Origin: Dermatemys mawii
Taxonomy: Eukaryota; Chordata; Testudines; Dermatemydidae
Length of the DNA: 64,000 nucleotides
Reading direction: 5' to 3'
Assembly: GCA_007922305.1 (NCBI GenBank)
Contig: ML677330.1
Span: 2,383,109-2,447,108, forward strand
The notes beneath the pieces were generated by a model. That model did not search any database and was not told where the DNA came from. It saw only the letters and a program-made list of their open reading frames with translations. The position numbers were made by a program, and so were the translations under genes. Within the stretch, counting starts at the first letter, position 1, and every line of letters begins with the position of its first letter. Positions 24,877-38,160 of this stretch are shown one piece after another.

Positions 24877-26804
24877 GTAAGTGTCATCTTGTTCTTTTAC
24901 ACTACATTATGCCCAACTCTGGAGTCAACAGAACTCTGATTATCTTCCAATTCTTTTTATTTTTTGGGACTGGCATTTAAAAAAAGCGAGAAGCTGGTAA
25001 TCGTTACACAACACAGTAGACAAAATATTTCCCAAGAGAGAAACATGGGGCCCCCATATGGTTGTTTTAATTCCATCAGCTGTTTGACCAGATGGTGGGT
25101 TTAACAATGTATTACCAAATAAAGCAGATCACTTAACTATGGGTTGAAACTTTGCCACATAACTTTAAAGCAAGATGAAATAACTTAGCAAATGTGTAGA
25201 GGAGCTGGTTCACATTAACTGCTTATTAATCACATACTAATAATGCTGTTGTAATCCAGGCAGGCTTCAGTTATTTCAGCTATTGCACTACTGGCTACTT
25301 TGATTAATTGTATACAATCTCTGAATTAGTTCTGCTTTGGTTAAGAATAGCACAACTACATGTCATATGAGGGGTAATTAAAGAAATGGGAATTAAGTGA
25401 AAAGGAAATTCATCTTGAGTTCTCAGTCAGACACAGAAAATAAAAGAGGGGAAGAATTAGGTATAACAGAAATTATACATAAATTACTTGGGTTATATTC
25501 AGAAAAATGGAAGAGCAAAAGAGGAGGATTAGGCAAAACTAAACTGGATTTTAGTTAATATAAAATTAAGGTTCTTTCCATTTGCATGGTTGTAATGCAT
25601 CATGAAATATTTTGATTTTTTTTCCCTGAAAACTTTATGGTTAAGCTTAAGGGTTTTTTTTTATGAAATCTTTTTTTGCAGAAAGAAGTCACTTTTAGCA
25701 AACCATCCCTCCCCAGTATTGATGAAAATTTTTTGATCAGTCCTGGTACCAATTTTCCCAGTCTTAACTATGCTCATGAGGAATTTGGAGTGCAAAAAGT
25801 TAATGGGCTTGGCTAAACTAAATGGCTTCCTGGCTCCAAAGAATAAGTTTCCTATGCTGACAAAGGGAACACTTAGAACATTTCCTGTGTTATAGGTCTA
25901 TTTGTTTGCACTAAGAACAGAGCTAAATTACAGTACTATGTCCTACGTTAACACCTATTCTTGGGTCAGCCTTGATATGTATGAAGTATTTACTACATCC
26001 ATGAAACACATACATAAATACTGCACGTAAATAAATCCACAACAACTGGAAAACAGTTATTTTTAAAATTTTTATTGATTCAATATCAGTGGGATCTTTT
26101 TTGTAATAATACAATATAAAAGATCATTTAATTTTGTTTTTCCTATTTCAGCTCAGTAAAAATGATCTCTGTATTACAAACCATGAACATTTTCTATAAA
26201 CGCTCCTGTTCCTATTCTACTGCTGACAATACTGAACCCAAAGCAAAATTACAGATTTTTTTCTCATAGGCTTTAAATAGTACAGAACCTATTTATGGTT
26301 ACTTTTTTCCTTTAAATAGAAAGCAGTTTTGAATATCCTACTGTTAAGAGAATTAGTGTGAGGAATAGTGGCAGTGAATGAATGAATCAGTGCTTTGGTT
26401 TTTTAAAGTTGAAAGGCAGGTGCTAAAATGATTCCCAAGAGCATCAGGGGTGTCTTATTGAGGATATGAAATCCAGTGATTAACGCTCACCAAAGAGGTT
26501 CATGTCCACTGGAAATCCATAAGGCCAAATTCTCCCCTCAAGCATGAGCATGCAGCTCCTATTGAATACAATGGAAATGCATACATTTATCAAAGAACAA
26601 AAAGAACAAAGAAAAAAAGTATATAACCTTGCCTATAGGTTATAGTTAAGCCTATGTGGAATATAATACCCTAACAATGAAAGAAGATGGGATACATTAA
26701 TGAAAGAGCAACTTTTGTTATTTTTTCTAATAACTGAAGGCACATAAATGTTAGAAAACAATGAACATACTACAATTATCAAAAGAAAGACCAAACTTGC
26801 TTAG

Positions 26805-26930
26805 GAAATCCCACTGTGAGCTCTTTGTACAGCACCTGGCACAAAGGAGTCCAGATCCAAGACTGTAGCTCCTGAGTGCGACAGTAGTACAAATAATAAA
26901 TAAAATAATACCCACCACCAATAAATAAAA
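26805..26930 (+). repeat. Retroposon-like dispersed repeat with AATAA-rich tail
   Basis: The sequence agctctttgtacagcacctg, then ctcctgagtgcgacag and a tail of taataaataaaataata, resembles a dispersed amniote repeat with an (AATAA)n-like 3' end. I cannot assign the family. Confidence 0.45.
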
Positions 26931-29900
26931 ATACTGTCAAAGTGCTTAAATTTGGCTTTGTTACAGTCAGTCTTCCACTTTCTCCCAGCATCATGTGGAA
27001 GTACTTTGTGCCCGGCCATTTCCTAGTGCAGCATACTTCTTCTGGTGTTCCAGCACAACTACTTAAGAGGGGTGGCTGAGGAGACCAAGCCAAGGCACTG
27101 CCAATTTGCCTTCTGAACTTTATATGGGACATCACAGCTTTACAGAGACTGCTCTCCTCTCTTCAGTGGCCCTCCAAATCCTTATTAGAAATGGCCAAAA
27201 TATTAATAATGAATATTTGTTTTAATCAGATATTGCCTGTATTTGTGAAACGTCTGTGAAAGAATTTTACATCCATTTGATACTTCCCAATTTAATGTTA
27301 TCTGCATGTTATAAGGGAACTGCAACACTTTTTGTGACAAATGTTTGCATTTTTTTAAACTTCGAGTTCCTTAACTTCAAGCTTCGAGCAACAATATTCA
27401 GGTATATTTGGTCCCAAAAGCCCCATAATATTGGTTCTAGTTTCCTGATTGGCTGAAGCTACTCTATGCAGTCAGCAGGCTTGGCAAAAAAATGATTTGA
27501 TGTGTTTTCTAAGAGTAGTGCCTTTCTATTGTACTTTTCTGTGATAGTCAGGAAAAAAAAATTGTCAGCAGCACACAGAGAGTAGCTCTGTGATTTCTTG
27601 TGCTGCAGTGCATGTGCGAAAGCAGTTCATCATCCCTTAAAGAACTTCCAGGATTCTAGGGAAGTACTGGCCATGAGTGGTGGCCATGCAAAGACACTGA
27701 AAGAGAGAGCAGGGCATCCACCAAAGACACTAGAAGAAGGTAGCAGGCAACAGGTCATTTTTACTTAAGAAGCAGCCATCAAGTAGAGTTGGAAGGCAAT
27801 TGTGTGGGGACAGTGGGCTGCAAGGCCTGCTGAGTTTCTCTATAGGTGGTGGTAGTTTGAATAGTACCTTTTGAGGTACCTTCCTCAATAAATATATATA
27901 TAATTTAGTTTTGGGGAGTCTGGTTTACACTATGGCTGTGTTAAAACTATAGGCATGGTGTGCAGATCATAAGATTCAATAGTGTTGTGGATACACTCAA
28001 GAGCTGGGAAACAGGCTGGGTTATCTGTTGTAACACGACCACAACAAAGCCTAACAACAATATCCATTATTTCCTCAAAATGGCTTCCCTTTCTCCAACT
28101 GCTCCAAACTGAGGTTTAAACTCAACAGTTTCTCCACATGGGTGCTTGCAACCTTACCATGGATTGTAGGAGATGGAAGAGAGGGAAAGACAAGCTCACA
28201 GTGTGCAGGATCAAAACCAGGTTCAGAGAAGTAGCCCTTGACTGCTGATGGAGAAGAAGCGATTCCTCATTTACTGCCTCCTGGCCTATGGGCATCTCAG
28301 CCAACTGCAATGCTAGCTAAATGACACTGGCTTCCAGCTGTCCATCAGCCAGCGATTCTTGTCAGCTAGCGCACACCCCTGATCATCAAGTGCCTTGTCA
28401 CAATGGGTGAGAGAAGTCCCAAACTCACAGGAGATGACTGTTATCTGGGCCCCACCTGTTCCACTCTGCAGAAAAATCTGGCAGCTGTTTCCCTCTTAGT
28501 GGCAGCTGATACCTCACTTCATCAAGTGGTCCCCCCCCACCCCCGCTGAATGATAAAATGAGATATGCTCATTTATTATGTGAAAATGCCATTTGTTTGT
28601 GTAGATTTGCATTGTGTGTGATGCACAGTGTATGCAGGTCAAAATTAAGCCCCAAACTTTATAACTTTATAACTTTTGATCAGTGTTACATAGTCATGTG
28701 CAGTCTCATAAATCCTTGATTTCTAGGCACAGTGGACTGAGTTAAGTATGGAGTGAAATACATAGAGGAGTTGTCATTAGAGCCAAAATTTCAATATAGG
28801 TGTGCTTGGAGGATTCAGTTTTTATCAGTAAATGTCGTGAAATGTCAATTTCACCTTCCACATACAAACCAAGTAAAAATATTTCCATCAGTGATCATTG
28901 AAATCTACAAGTAGACAAAGTAAGAAAAATGCTGTCTGAGAGCTTACTAGAGTTTGATTTAAGTATATTTGATTGTATATTTTGACAGCTGATAGTGACA
29001 ATTTGTGTATCAGTGGCTATCAGACATTAACTTTTTGAATCTCAGCTTTTCTGTCATTAAATAGCTCTCTTCCCCATTAATTCCCTCATAATTTCTCATA
29101 ACTGTGAAAATGTAAATTGATAAAAATAGTTAAAAATAAACTCCGTGTTATCCACTGAAATTTTATATAAATGTAATTCTTCCAAACATAAATATGGACT
29201 ATGAAGCTGCTGCTACAAAGTTGTACATTCACTCATGTCTTTGTGTAAAACTGCATCTTTTAAAGTAAAAACTGAAGTCTGAGTAACAACCAAGTCAGGA
29301 CTTCAGTATAAGGCCCACTCTACATTCTCATTACTGTAATCTTTCATTTAAAATGAAGGCAAAAAGATTTTTATTTTTAAAGATACTGAGTCAGTTTTTT
29401 TGTTTTTCCTACAGTAGATTACTTCACTAACACACAAACAGTATACAGAGCTACTGCATATCCCCTGTCCTGTATGAGGTGTTAGTGATGTGTAGATCTG
29501 TTGAATGGAAGACATAGAACCCTGAAATCATATCTTGACAGGTGCTGGAAATTAAGGGGGAAATTATTTTCTTTTTATAAGAATTAAAAATGTACTAGGC
29601 TTTTATAATAAGGAAAAAGAGACATTGAACCAGAATTAAATAATGGGTCTGCTTATTTTGAATGTTCTTTACAGCTTTGTAGATTTGTCTATACGTAAAA
29701 ACAACAATTCTCCTCTCAGTTACAATCGTTTATATTCAGAATATCAGGTCAATAGAGTTACATCAGTGTAAATGACAAAAAAGTTGGGCCCAGACTGATA
29801 ATTTTGGCTCTTAAACTATTTTATTTTGTTTTTATTACTGTGCTTTTGAAAAAAAATCATTACAGCTTGCTTCTAGCAACCACATATAGATGATGGATGT

Positions 29901-32780
29901 AAGAGGACAGAGAATTAGAGCGAGTGTGCGCAAAATTCTACTTGTTATGTCTGCATTTTAGTAGCAAGGGCCAAAATTGAAGTTAATGGGAGTTTTGCCA
30001 TTAACTTCTGTGGGATCAGGATTTAGCCTTAACTGAGTGCATCTCATAAATAAGCTTGTCTGAACAAAGTTTCTTAAGTATCTGACTGGTAGAGTTTCAG
30101 AGAGTGTTCTGGACACTTTATTACTTCTCTGTCTGTTACGTCTCTGTTTGGTAACCTTCCTTCCTTTTTACAGCCATAATGTAATCTTTGTACAGTACTG
30201 GAATTTAATGCGATCTTTGCAGGAAATTCTCTGCCAGCATTAAGTTGTGTAACTAATGAAACAAATGCCGTATCCATGGTCTATAAATTCCTTTATGGTA
30301 GTTGTCTAGTAAAAGGCAAGAGGCCTGATTCTTTCCTGGCTCTGGTGATGTCTGTTGACTTCAGTGGAGTTGCTCCTGATTTTCACCAGAGAGAGCTGGA
30401 GAATTGGGCTCAAGACTTTGCTGATGTCTGATGTTTCAAAAACTAAAACCCCTATGTGAACATAGCCAGGCTAAGGCTTATGTTTACAGAAGTAATTAAC
30501 TTAATAATAGTTTAGAAAGTGTTTTTAATTTTTTTTTCAAGTATGCGTATAAAAAAGCAAAGAGAGCTTGTAAAATAGTTTTTTGATTAAAAAGGATTTG
30601 ACAGTAAGGGGCACATATTAAATCATGAATGCTTCCGTTGCAGCTGGTAAATATACACATGCATGCATATAAGTGTTTATGAATGCCTAATGTTAACTGT
30701 CCACTCAAGCGAGTAAATGAGCAAATAATGTAAACACAAAGGGTGATCTTCTATGCTAGAAACACAACATGAAACTCACAGGCGGAAGTGGCTAAGGTGG
30801 CTTTAAGCCTTTGTGTCCTCCTGATCCTTAGCTGCCTAGGAGGCTGGAGTGGTACCTGGTATTTATGGCAGTCTCCCCAGGGCTGCTCTGTGAGTGAAAG
30901 CACTGAGCAAAATCTCCACAGCACTACATGCTGGGCATTCACTTCCAACATACCTTTCCCAGCCCTACCCCTTGTACGCCCCCACCCACTATCTTCCAGG
31001 CCTTGTGAAGTGATCCTTGCACCTTGTGAGGTAGCAATCTTATGGCTGTTTTCTGTACTACTTGTGCCAGATGCATCCTCTCTGACCAGATCCAGGGATT
31101 TTAGACTCTTTACATCATTCTGCCCCTCATTTTTGCCAGTGTAAAGGAACTGGAGCAGGGATGAGGCTCTCATGCAAAATATGTTTTCAGTTGCATTTAC
31201 TTACTTTGTGCAGAAAATGCATTTTGCTTGTTCAGTTTCCTACTTAGGGTTTCAGTTTGGGTAATTGGCTTTGGAAATCTTGTGCTCAGATAGCAGAATA
31301 TTTAAGTGCTTGCCAGGATATCTAGGAACTGATGTTGTACAGATTGATTCTTCTGGTTCAGAAAGATGTCTGGTCAAATCTGTTAATCTCAATAATATTT
31401 TAAAGATGCTTTCAGATTTTTTTCCCACCCCCAAAATGTATAAGAATATATATCAATGTAGCAATCAAAATGAAAGAGAGAGAACCATCGGAGTCAACAT
31501 TGTTTAGAAACAGGACTCCATGCAGGCTAACACCAGTGCCAACGGTGCTGATCAACAGCTATGGAGTGTTTTTCTTCCTCGTCTACTGGTGAAGGACCCT
31601 CTCAGGAGTAGCTGCAGACAAATTGGAGGGATAGATTCTCTGAATAAGTGGGGCTCAATCTTGAAGGGCACTGAGCACCTTGTACAGCATGCTGAGTACC
31701 CCCATCTCCCAATTAAATTCATGGGAATTGAGGGCACTCGGCACTGTGCAGGCATTGCTCAGCAGTTGCAGAATTAGGCTCTGGAAGACCTACGTACAAT
31801 TTAATGAAATAATTATTAATGGGGACATGAGGGAGAGGCTGCAGAGAGAACAAATTAACCATCTACTTCTATTTGAAGGGTGTAATCTCTAGTTTCCTTT
31901 GACAGGGCCATAGTTTCTGAAACCCACCAATACCTCTTTTAAGACAAAACCAGGATGGATCTGTTTCCCTCGTCTCATACACTTAACGTTAGTGTTAAGT
32001 GGAAACATACCATGCACATTCTGTCTTTTTAGCTGGGAATTGATTTCACACTCATCACCACGGTATTTTTAGAGCTTAGATCTTCTCATGGCAAGAAGAG
32101 AAAAAATGACTTGCATTCCTTAATTCTGTATAGTATTACTCAACAAAGCACACATGAACACAACAGCCCAATTGCAAGCATAATACTGTGGTTCCCATTT
32201 GAAGTCTACAAATAGCTTGTCAAAAAACAATTAACAAACTATGAAACATCTCTTGTATTCCCATAGCATTTCCTAGTTTTGAGTCAGATTAAAGTTACAT
32301 TTTACTGATATAGTCTGAAAAGCTGTGAAAATGTAGTAGTATCCTCTGTGTTTTATTAGGAGTTACATTAGAGCAAAATACTGTGTCATATTCAAGTATA
32401 TAACATGGTATTTTACTATCCTGCTGCATATGTTTTGTATTCCATATTAAATGCCTACTACCCTGGCATTTTTAATGATCCCCATGTTCTCTAAGTTCTA
32501 AATTCCAGCTCATTCTGTTGCAGATTCCTATAGTTTTACTGAAGCTAAACAAAACAAAATAAAAATCAAGACATTTGAGAAGCATTGTTCTTTATCAAGC
32601 TGTTGGGTAGCTTTAAAATATCTGAACTGACCTCTACCATCTTGGGCCTGATCCTGTATCTTTTGTGAGAATAAAGCAATCCTTATTCATGTGAGGTACT
32701 AATGTTGTGCCAATGTTAAAATGGCAGATGGGTTGACAAGGATGGGTTAACTATAGGCTGATTAGCCTGGGATTCAATTA

Positions 32781-32965
32781 GACTCATAGACTTTAAGGTC
32801 AGAAGGAACCATCATGATCATCTAGTCTGACCTCTTGCACATTGCAGGCCACAGAACCTCATCCACCCATCCCAGTAACAGGCCCATAACTTCTGGTTGA
32901 GATATGGAAGTCCTCAAACCATGGTTTAAAGACTTCACATTACAGAGAATTCACCATTTACCAAT
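32781..32965 (-). mobile_element. CR1 LINE 3' fragment, minus strand
   Basis: The sequence gactcatagactttaaggtc with gcaggccacagaacctcatc and accatggtttaaagac is a CR1 3' end in reverse orientation. The copy at 37.29 kb is of the same subfamily. Confidence 0.75.
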
Positions 32966-33119
32966 TAATAAAGAATTAAAGAATAGCAATATAATTAATG
33001 CTAGTCCACATCTTTTTGTGAAAAATAGGTCTTGTAAAACAAACTTTAATGATTCTTTGATGGAGATTACACATTTGGTTGATTAAAGGTAAGTTCATCA
33101 ACATAATCTACTTAGGAAC

Positions 33120-33270
33120 AGGGTTAGGACTGGCAGCAGGCCCAGAGCAGAGCTGGGGACAGTGTGGGGCTGGGTAGCACTCCCTTCCCAACCTCAATGG
33201 GGGCTGGTTTGGGCTCCACCGTGCCCCCCAGACATTCCTCCACACCCCACAGTTTGGGGACCATTGAAGT
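33120..33270. mobile_element. hAT-type DNA element fragment
   Basis: This is a G/C-rich block ending in cacagtttggggaccattg. That end resembles the right end of turtle hAT elements (CAAACTT-type terminal repeats facing a GGACCACTG end). The left end is not defined. Confidence 0.4.
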
Positions 33271-33588
33271 AAAAGCAGTTTAATGCTGTGGTTTATTTCA
33301 TGAACTGTACATTAACAGTATGTACATACGTATGTATGTGTGTGCATGTACGTATCTTCTACTACATTGTCTTACTATGACAGCCTGGCATTTACACTTA
33401 TTATTAACATAAACACATCTACCTAATGTAATCTATTGGATTTTTTTAACATAATGGTATTTTCATGTAGTTGGGTGGTCCAAAATTTGGGCAAAAATCA
33501 GGACAAAACCAAGTTTTTGTAAAACCTCAGAATTTTTCCGTAGAAATCAGTAAAAACTGAAAATGAAGGGCCTTACCAATGGGGAAAT

Positions 33589-34555
33589 CATCATCAAATG
33601 GTGTGTTTCTACTTGGGCATAAGTCCAACACTATTCAGGATTTTCATGAGTGAGCTGAAAATAAATTTAAAATTACTGCTGATAAAATTTGCATATGAGG
33701 CAGATTGGCAAAATGGTCAACAACAATGAGGACAGGACAGTCATAAGCTGGATCTAGTCCAACAAAATGTGTTTTAATATAAGCCAAATGCAAAATTATA
33801 CATCTAGGAACAAGGAATTCTGGCCACACCCACAGCATGGGGGACCGTATTGGAAAGCAGGACTCTGAAAAGAATTTAGGTGTCATCATGGATGAGCAAC
33901 TGAACATGAGCTCTCAGAGCAGTGCTGTGGCAGAAAAGACCAATGCAATCCTTGGGCATATAAACAGGGGAGCAGTGAGTAGGAATAGGGAGGAGGTTTT
34001 ACCTCTGTGTAACTGGTGTGACTCATACTGAATACAGTTTCGATGTCCACACTTTTAAAAGGATGTTGAAAAGAAAGAGCCACAGAAACAATTCAAGGGC
34101 TGGAGAAAATTCCTTACAGTGAGAGATTTAAGAGTGTGATCTGTTTAGTTTATCAAAAAGAGGATTGAAAGATGACTTGATTACAGTGTATAAGTAACTT
34201 AATGGGGAGAAAATGCCAGATACTAAAGATTCTTTAATCTAGCAGAGAAGGGCTTAACAAGAATCAATGGCTAGAAGCTGAAGCCAGATAAATTCAAATT
34301 GGAAATGAGGGACACATTTTTAACAGTGAGGGTGATTAACCTTCAGAACAAGCTGCCAAGGGGAAGTGGTGGATTATCCATCTATTGATGTCTTCAAATC
34401 AAGACTGGATGCCTTTCTGAAAGATATGCTTTAGCCAACACAAGTTATTGCACTCAGTACAGGGATAACTGGGTGAAATTTAAGGGTCTGTGATATACAG
34501 GAAGTCAAGCTAGGGGACCAAATGGTCCCTTATGACCTTTAACTCTATGAATCTG
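33589..34555 (+). mobile_element. CR1 LINE relic, plus strand (~970 bp)
   Basis: Near 33.90-33.99 kb the plus strand retains AVAEKTNAILGHINRGAVSRNRE, part of the conserved C-terminal region of CR1 ORF2. The relic ends with gaccaaatggtcccttatga and ctctatgaatct, a typical CR1 3' terminus. Multiple stops and frameshifts break the ORF. Confidence 0.88.
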
Positions 34556-35627
34556 AGTAGTGCAGTTGAGTTCAGCAGGACTACTTACAAGTGTAAAGAT
34601 GAGTTCTGTGTGTAGGAGCTTGATTAGTAACGCATAGCATGGGAAAAATCCAAACTTCATTGAAGTCAGTGAGAATTTTGCCAGTGACTTCAGTAGGTCC
34701 TGGTTTTACCCCAAATTTTTAGTAAGGGCCCAATTTACAATTACTTGTGCACATGAGTAGACTTACATGCCTAAGCATTTGCAGGAGCAGGCCCCAAAAC
34801 ATTTAAGACTTCCACTAATATTTTGGTATTATAACAATAGTGTTATCATATCCTCTCTTTCAGGAATTTAATACATTATGTGCATTTGATGAGGTGCTGG
34901 CATGTATAGCTCTGGCGATGCATTATTCTGCTTATATGCATATGGGTCACATTTATATGAGGATAACATGATGCAAAAAGAACTCAGTGTGGTAGGAAAT
35001 ACTGTAATTACATTCATAAGGACTGGTCAAAATGTCCTCTGCATTTTCAGTTATTTGCCTATTTGCATCAAGATGGAGCAAGGCATGCTGCAACCTGTAA
35101 TCTCTACAGGTCACCATTGTGTATAGAAGGCCAAAATTCAGAACTCCTTGGGCCACATTCTGCCCATGGAACACAATTTGAATGCCCTGCTAAATAATAG
35201 AGGCTCTTGGATAATCTCAAACACTGGCATGAATAGGGAATGTTAAGCATCATGAGCTGCTGGGGATCATTTAAAAGAATCACATATTTTTGAAGAAATA
35301 TAATACAATTTCATGATATAGTATGTCTGCTAGTGATCATTTGCCAAAAAAATAAATATTCATTTATATATACACATACATATGTGTGTAATTTCCTCTG
35401 AAGATGGTCTGAGTTTTGCAGAAAAAAAATATTAGTCTTAGGAAAATATTTAGTTTTGTTTTTAATAAATGTTATGTTGTTTTAAATTGCTTCCTTTTTA
35501 AAAAATGTTGCAAACCTCAGAGGTTACAAAAGATCTCTATAGTTACCTCGTGTTTGTTTGTTTATATATAGATATAGATATAATATTAGTCTAAATGTGT
35601 GTAGATAGGTATAACTGATGTGCAATA

Positions 35628-35900
35628 ATGTGTAGCATTTATAGGGCGTTCCATCTTTAAAGCACATTATAAGTATCAACTAATTCTCAAAATACTTCTA
35701 TAAAGTATGTCTTTATCATCTCCTATTGCAGATGGAGAAACATGTAGAAACGTTAAGAGACTGATCCTTCAACCATCACTCACACAAGCAGGCTTTACTT
35801 ATATGTGTAGTGTCATCGACTTCAGCTGACTTACTTGTGTAAACAAGGGTTGGTGGATCCATGTCAGAGTCCGAAATAGAACCCCAGGAATTCCAGACTT
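35628..35900. repeat. MIR/L2-like relic
   Basis: Reading aaagcacattataagtatc...cagatggagaaac...ccgaaatagaaccccagg, it follows the order of motifs in MIR/L2-type repeats (lowest-lying exponents are TTTACA..., CAGATGGGGAAACTGAGG, GGGAATAGAACCCAGG). It is highly diverged. Confidence 0.4.
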
Positions 35901-37284
35901 TGCCTATCTTGTCATGACTCAGATGGGATATTTAGGCATCTTGCAGTGTTCTGCTGGACTATAATTTGCCTCACAAGGATTTAGATTATGTAAAGTTCTA
36001 CAGTTCTTATTATACACTGTTGATAAACAGTCATAATGTACTTTGTTTTAAAAAGATATTATGATTTGTTTACACAACGTCTGAGATTGCAACAACATTG
36101 GTGTACAAAGAAGCTATTTGAGGACCTACAGGATGTGCAAGGTAGCATGGAAAAGGAGGAAACATAAGGTCCCACAGGAAAATTTAAAAAGCTGTTTCAA
36201 TGGTGCAAAATTTCACTCCAACATTTTTGCATGTTATTTTCCCAAGCTTTAGCATACCCTAAGGATTAAAAGTTACCTAGACTGTGAAATAATTCCTTCA
36301 CTCCTAGGGTATGGAGATTATATTACAATCTCAGAAACTTTTCTATCCCTTGGGCAATATTTTACACAGCTATGGCTTCATATTAATATTTTACTGCTAT
36401 TGCCTGTCTAACCAGTCATGATTTATATAATATAACCTGCCACCTCTTTTACAATTGCATTTTATAGTTGTATTTATAGACATTTCTAAAAGGAAATCTA
36501 AATCTTTCTTTGATTTTTTGCTTCCTTGAAAGAATGAATGTGTGTTGTAATGCAGTTTATAGTAAAATTTGGAAGAAAAAAAATACAGTACAAGCATAGG
36601 TTGAAATATTGCTCTCATTGATGCCAAGATAAATCCAGTGCAATTCCACTGAAGTAAATAGAGCTACTCTGGATTTGCCTTGGTGAAACTGAGAGCAGAA
36701 TTTGGCCACCAAATTTTTAAATGCTTATATTAAAAGCCAAATGCTGATGTCTCATTGTGACTGCACAGCAAATTGCTTTCACAGTACTTTTTAAAGCCAT
36801 GTTCCCAGTTCTGCGCAGTTACACAAGTGCAACTTTTATTGATGTCATTTGGATTTACACCTATGTAATTGAGAGCTGAACATCTGGGCCCAAAATCCTT
36901 CAAAAGAGGCACCGGATATTTAATAGCAGATATGACGAAACATTGTTTTTAGTATTTTCAATAAATAAGTCTTGTTTTCAGATTGTGGAAAACCAAACAG
37001 TCTTGAAAAATGTCATTCAAATCTGACCAAAATGTTCAGTGGTCGCAATTATCAAGCTGACGTACCATAAATGAGTGTATAGTTATTTCAGTAGATACTG
37101 TGCTATGAAACTGTTGGCAAATATTGACATTTGAATCTTGACAGTGCTCAGCACTTAGTTGGTGACAGATGAACCTCATCACTAATCAGATGTTTCATAG
37201 TTTTATTTTTAACACCTTATCTCAGAGTTTTCTGTACTGTCCATCATCTATGCAAGGTCCCTAGTGATCTGCATGAGTCTTGTG

Positions 37285-37475
37285 CTCACAGACTCTTAGA
37301 CTTTAAGGCCAGAAGGGACCACTGTCATCGTGGAGTCTGACACTCTGCACATTGCAGGCCATGGAACTTAACCCATCCACTCCTGTAATAGATTCATAAC
37401 CTCTCACTGAGTTACTGAAGTCATCAAATCAAGATTTAAAGACTTCAAGTTACCAAGAATCCTCTATTTACTTTA
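37285..37475 (-). mobile_element. CR1 LINE 3' fragment, minus strand
   Basis: The sequence gactcttagactttaaggcc, then cattgcaggccatggaac and catcaaatcaagatttaaag, aligns with the 32.78-kb CR1 fragment in the same orientation and ends at an equivalent point. Confidence 0.75.
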
Positions 37476-37689
37476 GTTCTGCTCTTCTCCATTCCTGGTT
37501 GCAGGAGGCTCTGCTCGGGATATAATTAAATGCTTTTCCCCGAAAGACAAAAATAGAGAGATTTCACTTAGCCACAAAAGTGGGAAGAGAGCTTTAAATA
37601 CGGATGTCAGTACGTGAAAGACAGAGGTCAGTAAGCACAGAGCTGCTCCTGAACTGGCTACTTGTAGTGACAAGTTCACATCACTCTCA

Positions 37690-37944
37690 GGGTACATCTA
37701 TGCTGCAGCTAGAAATGTGCTTCCCAGACATGTGCTACCTCTGCTTGAGCTGGCGTGCTAAAAATAGAAGCGTGACTGAGGTGGCTTGGACTACCTACCC
37801 ACAGACCAGGTGTGATTGTACATGGATGGTAGCCTGTGCCTTTGCACGTCACCATGGTCACACTGCTATTTCTAGTGCGGAGCTAGTTTGTGTCTGTCTC
37901 CCTGCACTGGGAAACACCTTCCTAGCTGCAGTGTAGACAGAGCC
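37690..37944. mobile_element. MITE with GTCTACACTGCAGCTAG-type inverted ends
   Basis: The left arm gggtacatctatgctgcagc and agaaatgtgcttccc matches, inverted, the right arm gggaaacaccttcctagc and tgcagtgtagacagagcc. The two arms pair over about 40 bp. A 110-codon open frame crosses it but is not protein-like. Confidence 0.75.
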
Positions 37945-37969
37945 ATAATTGGCATTGGATCAGCTGGAA

Positions 37970-38160
37970 ACAAAAACATATTTTTTTTTTTTTGGCAAAA
38001 CAAAAAATTGAAAAAAATTAATTTTGGGTTGAGCAAAAGTTAAATTTTTGTTTCTGAGGGGTTTTTCATCTTTTTAAAAATAAAATGGAAAAAAAATGAA
38101 GAGTCATTTTGCACAGAAAAATTGTTTTGAGTTTTTCAGAATTTTTTTCCCAGCTTTAGC
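37970..38160. repeat. A/T-rich repeat-like block
   Basis: Runs of A and T with aacaaaaaattgaaaaaaat and ggttttt/gagtttttcag motifs suggest a low-complexity MITE-like element ending near cccagcttta. No clear ends were found. Confidence 0.3.

Noticed and set aside
30751..31173. 140-codon minus-strand frame overlapping a 118-codon plus-strand frame.
   Set aside because: Both strands are open over the same stretch, with no domain or splice support; probably an unrecognised repeat.
35396..35425. Possible fourth hammerhead-like core (ctgaagatgg...cagaaa).
   Set aside because: Only about two base pairs of stem II can form and no stem I is visible.
37604..37936. 110-codon plus-strand frame.
   Set aside because: It lies mostly inside an inverted-repeat MITE.
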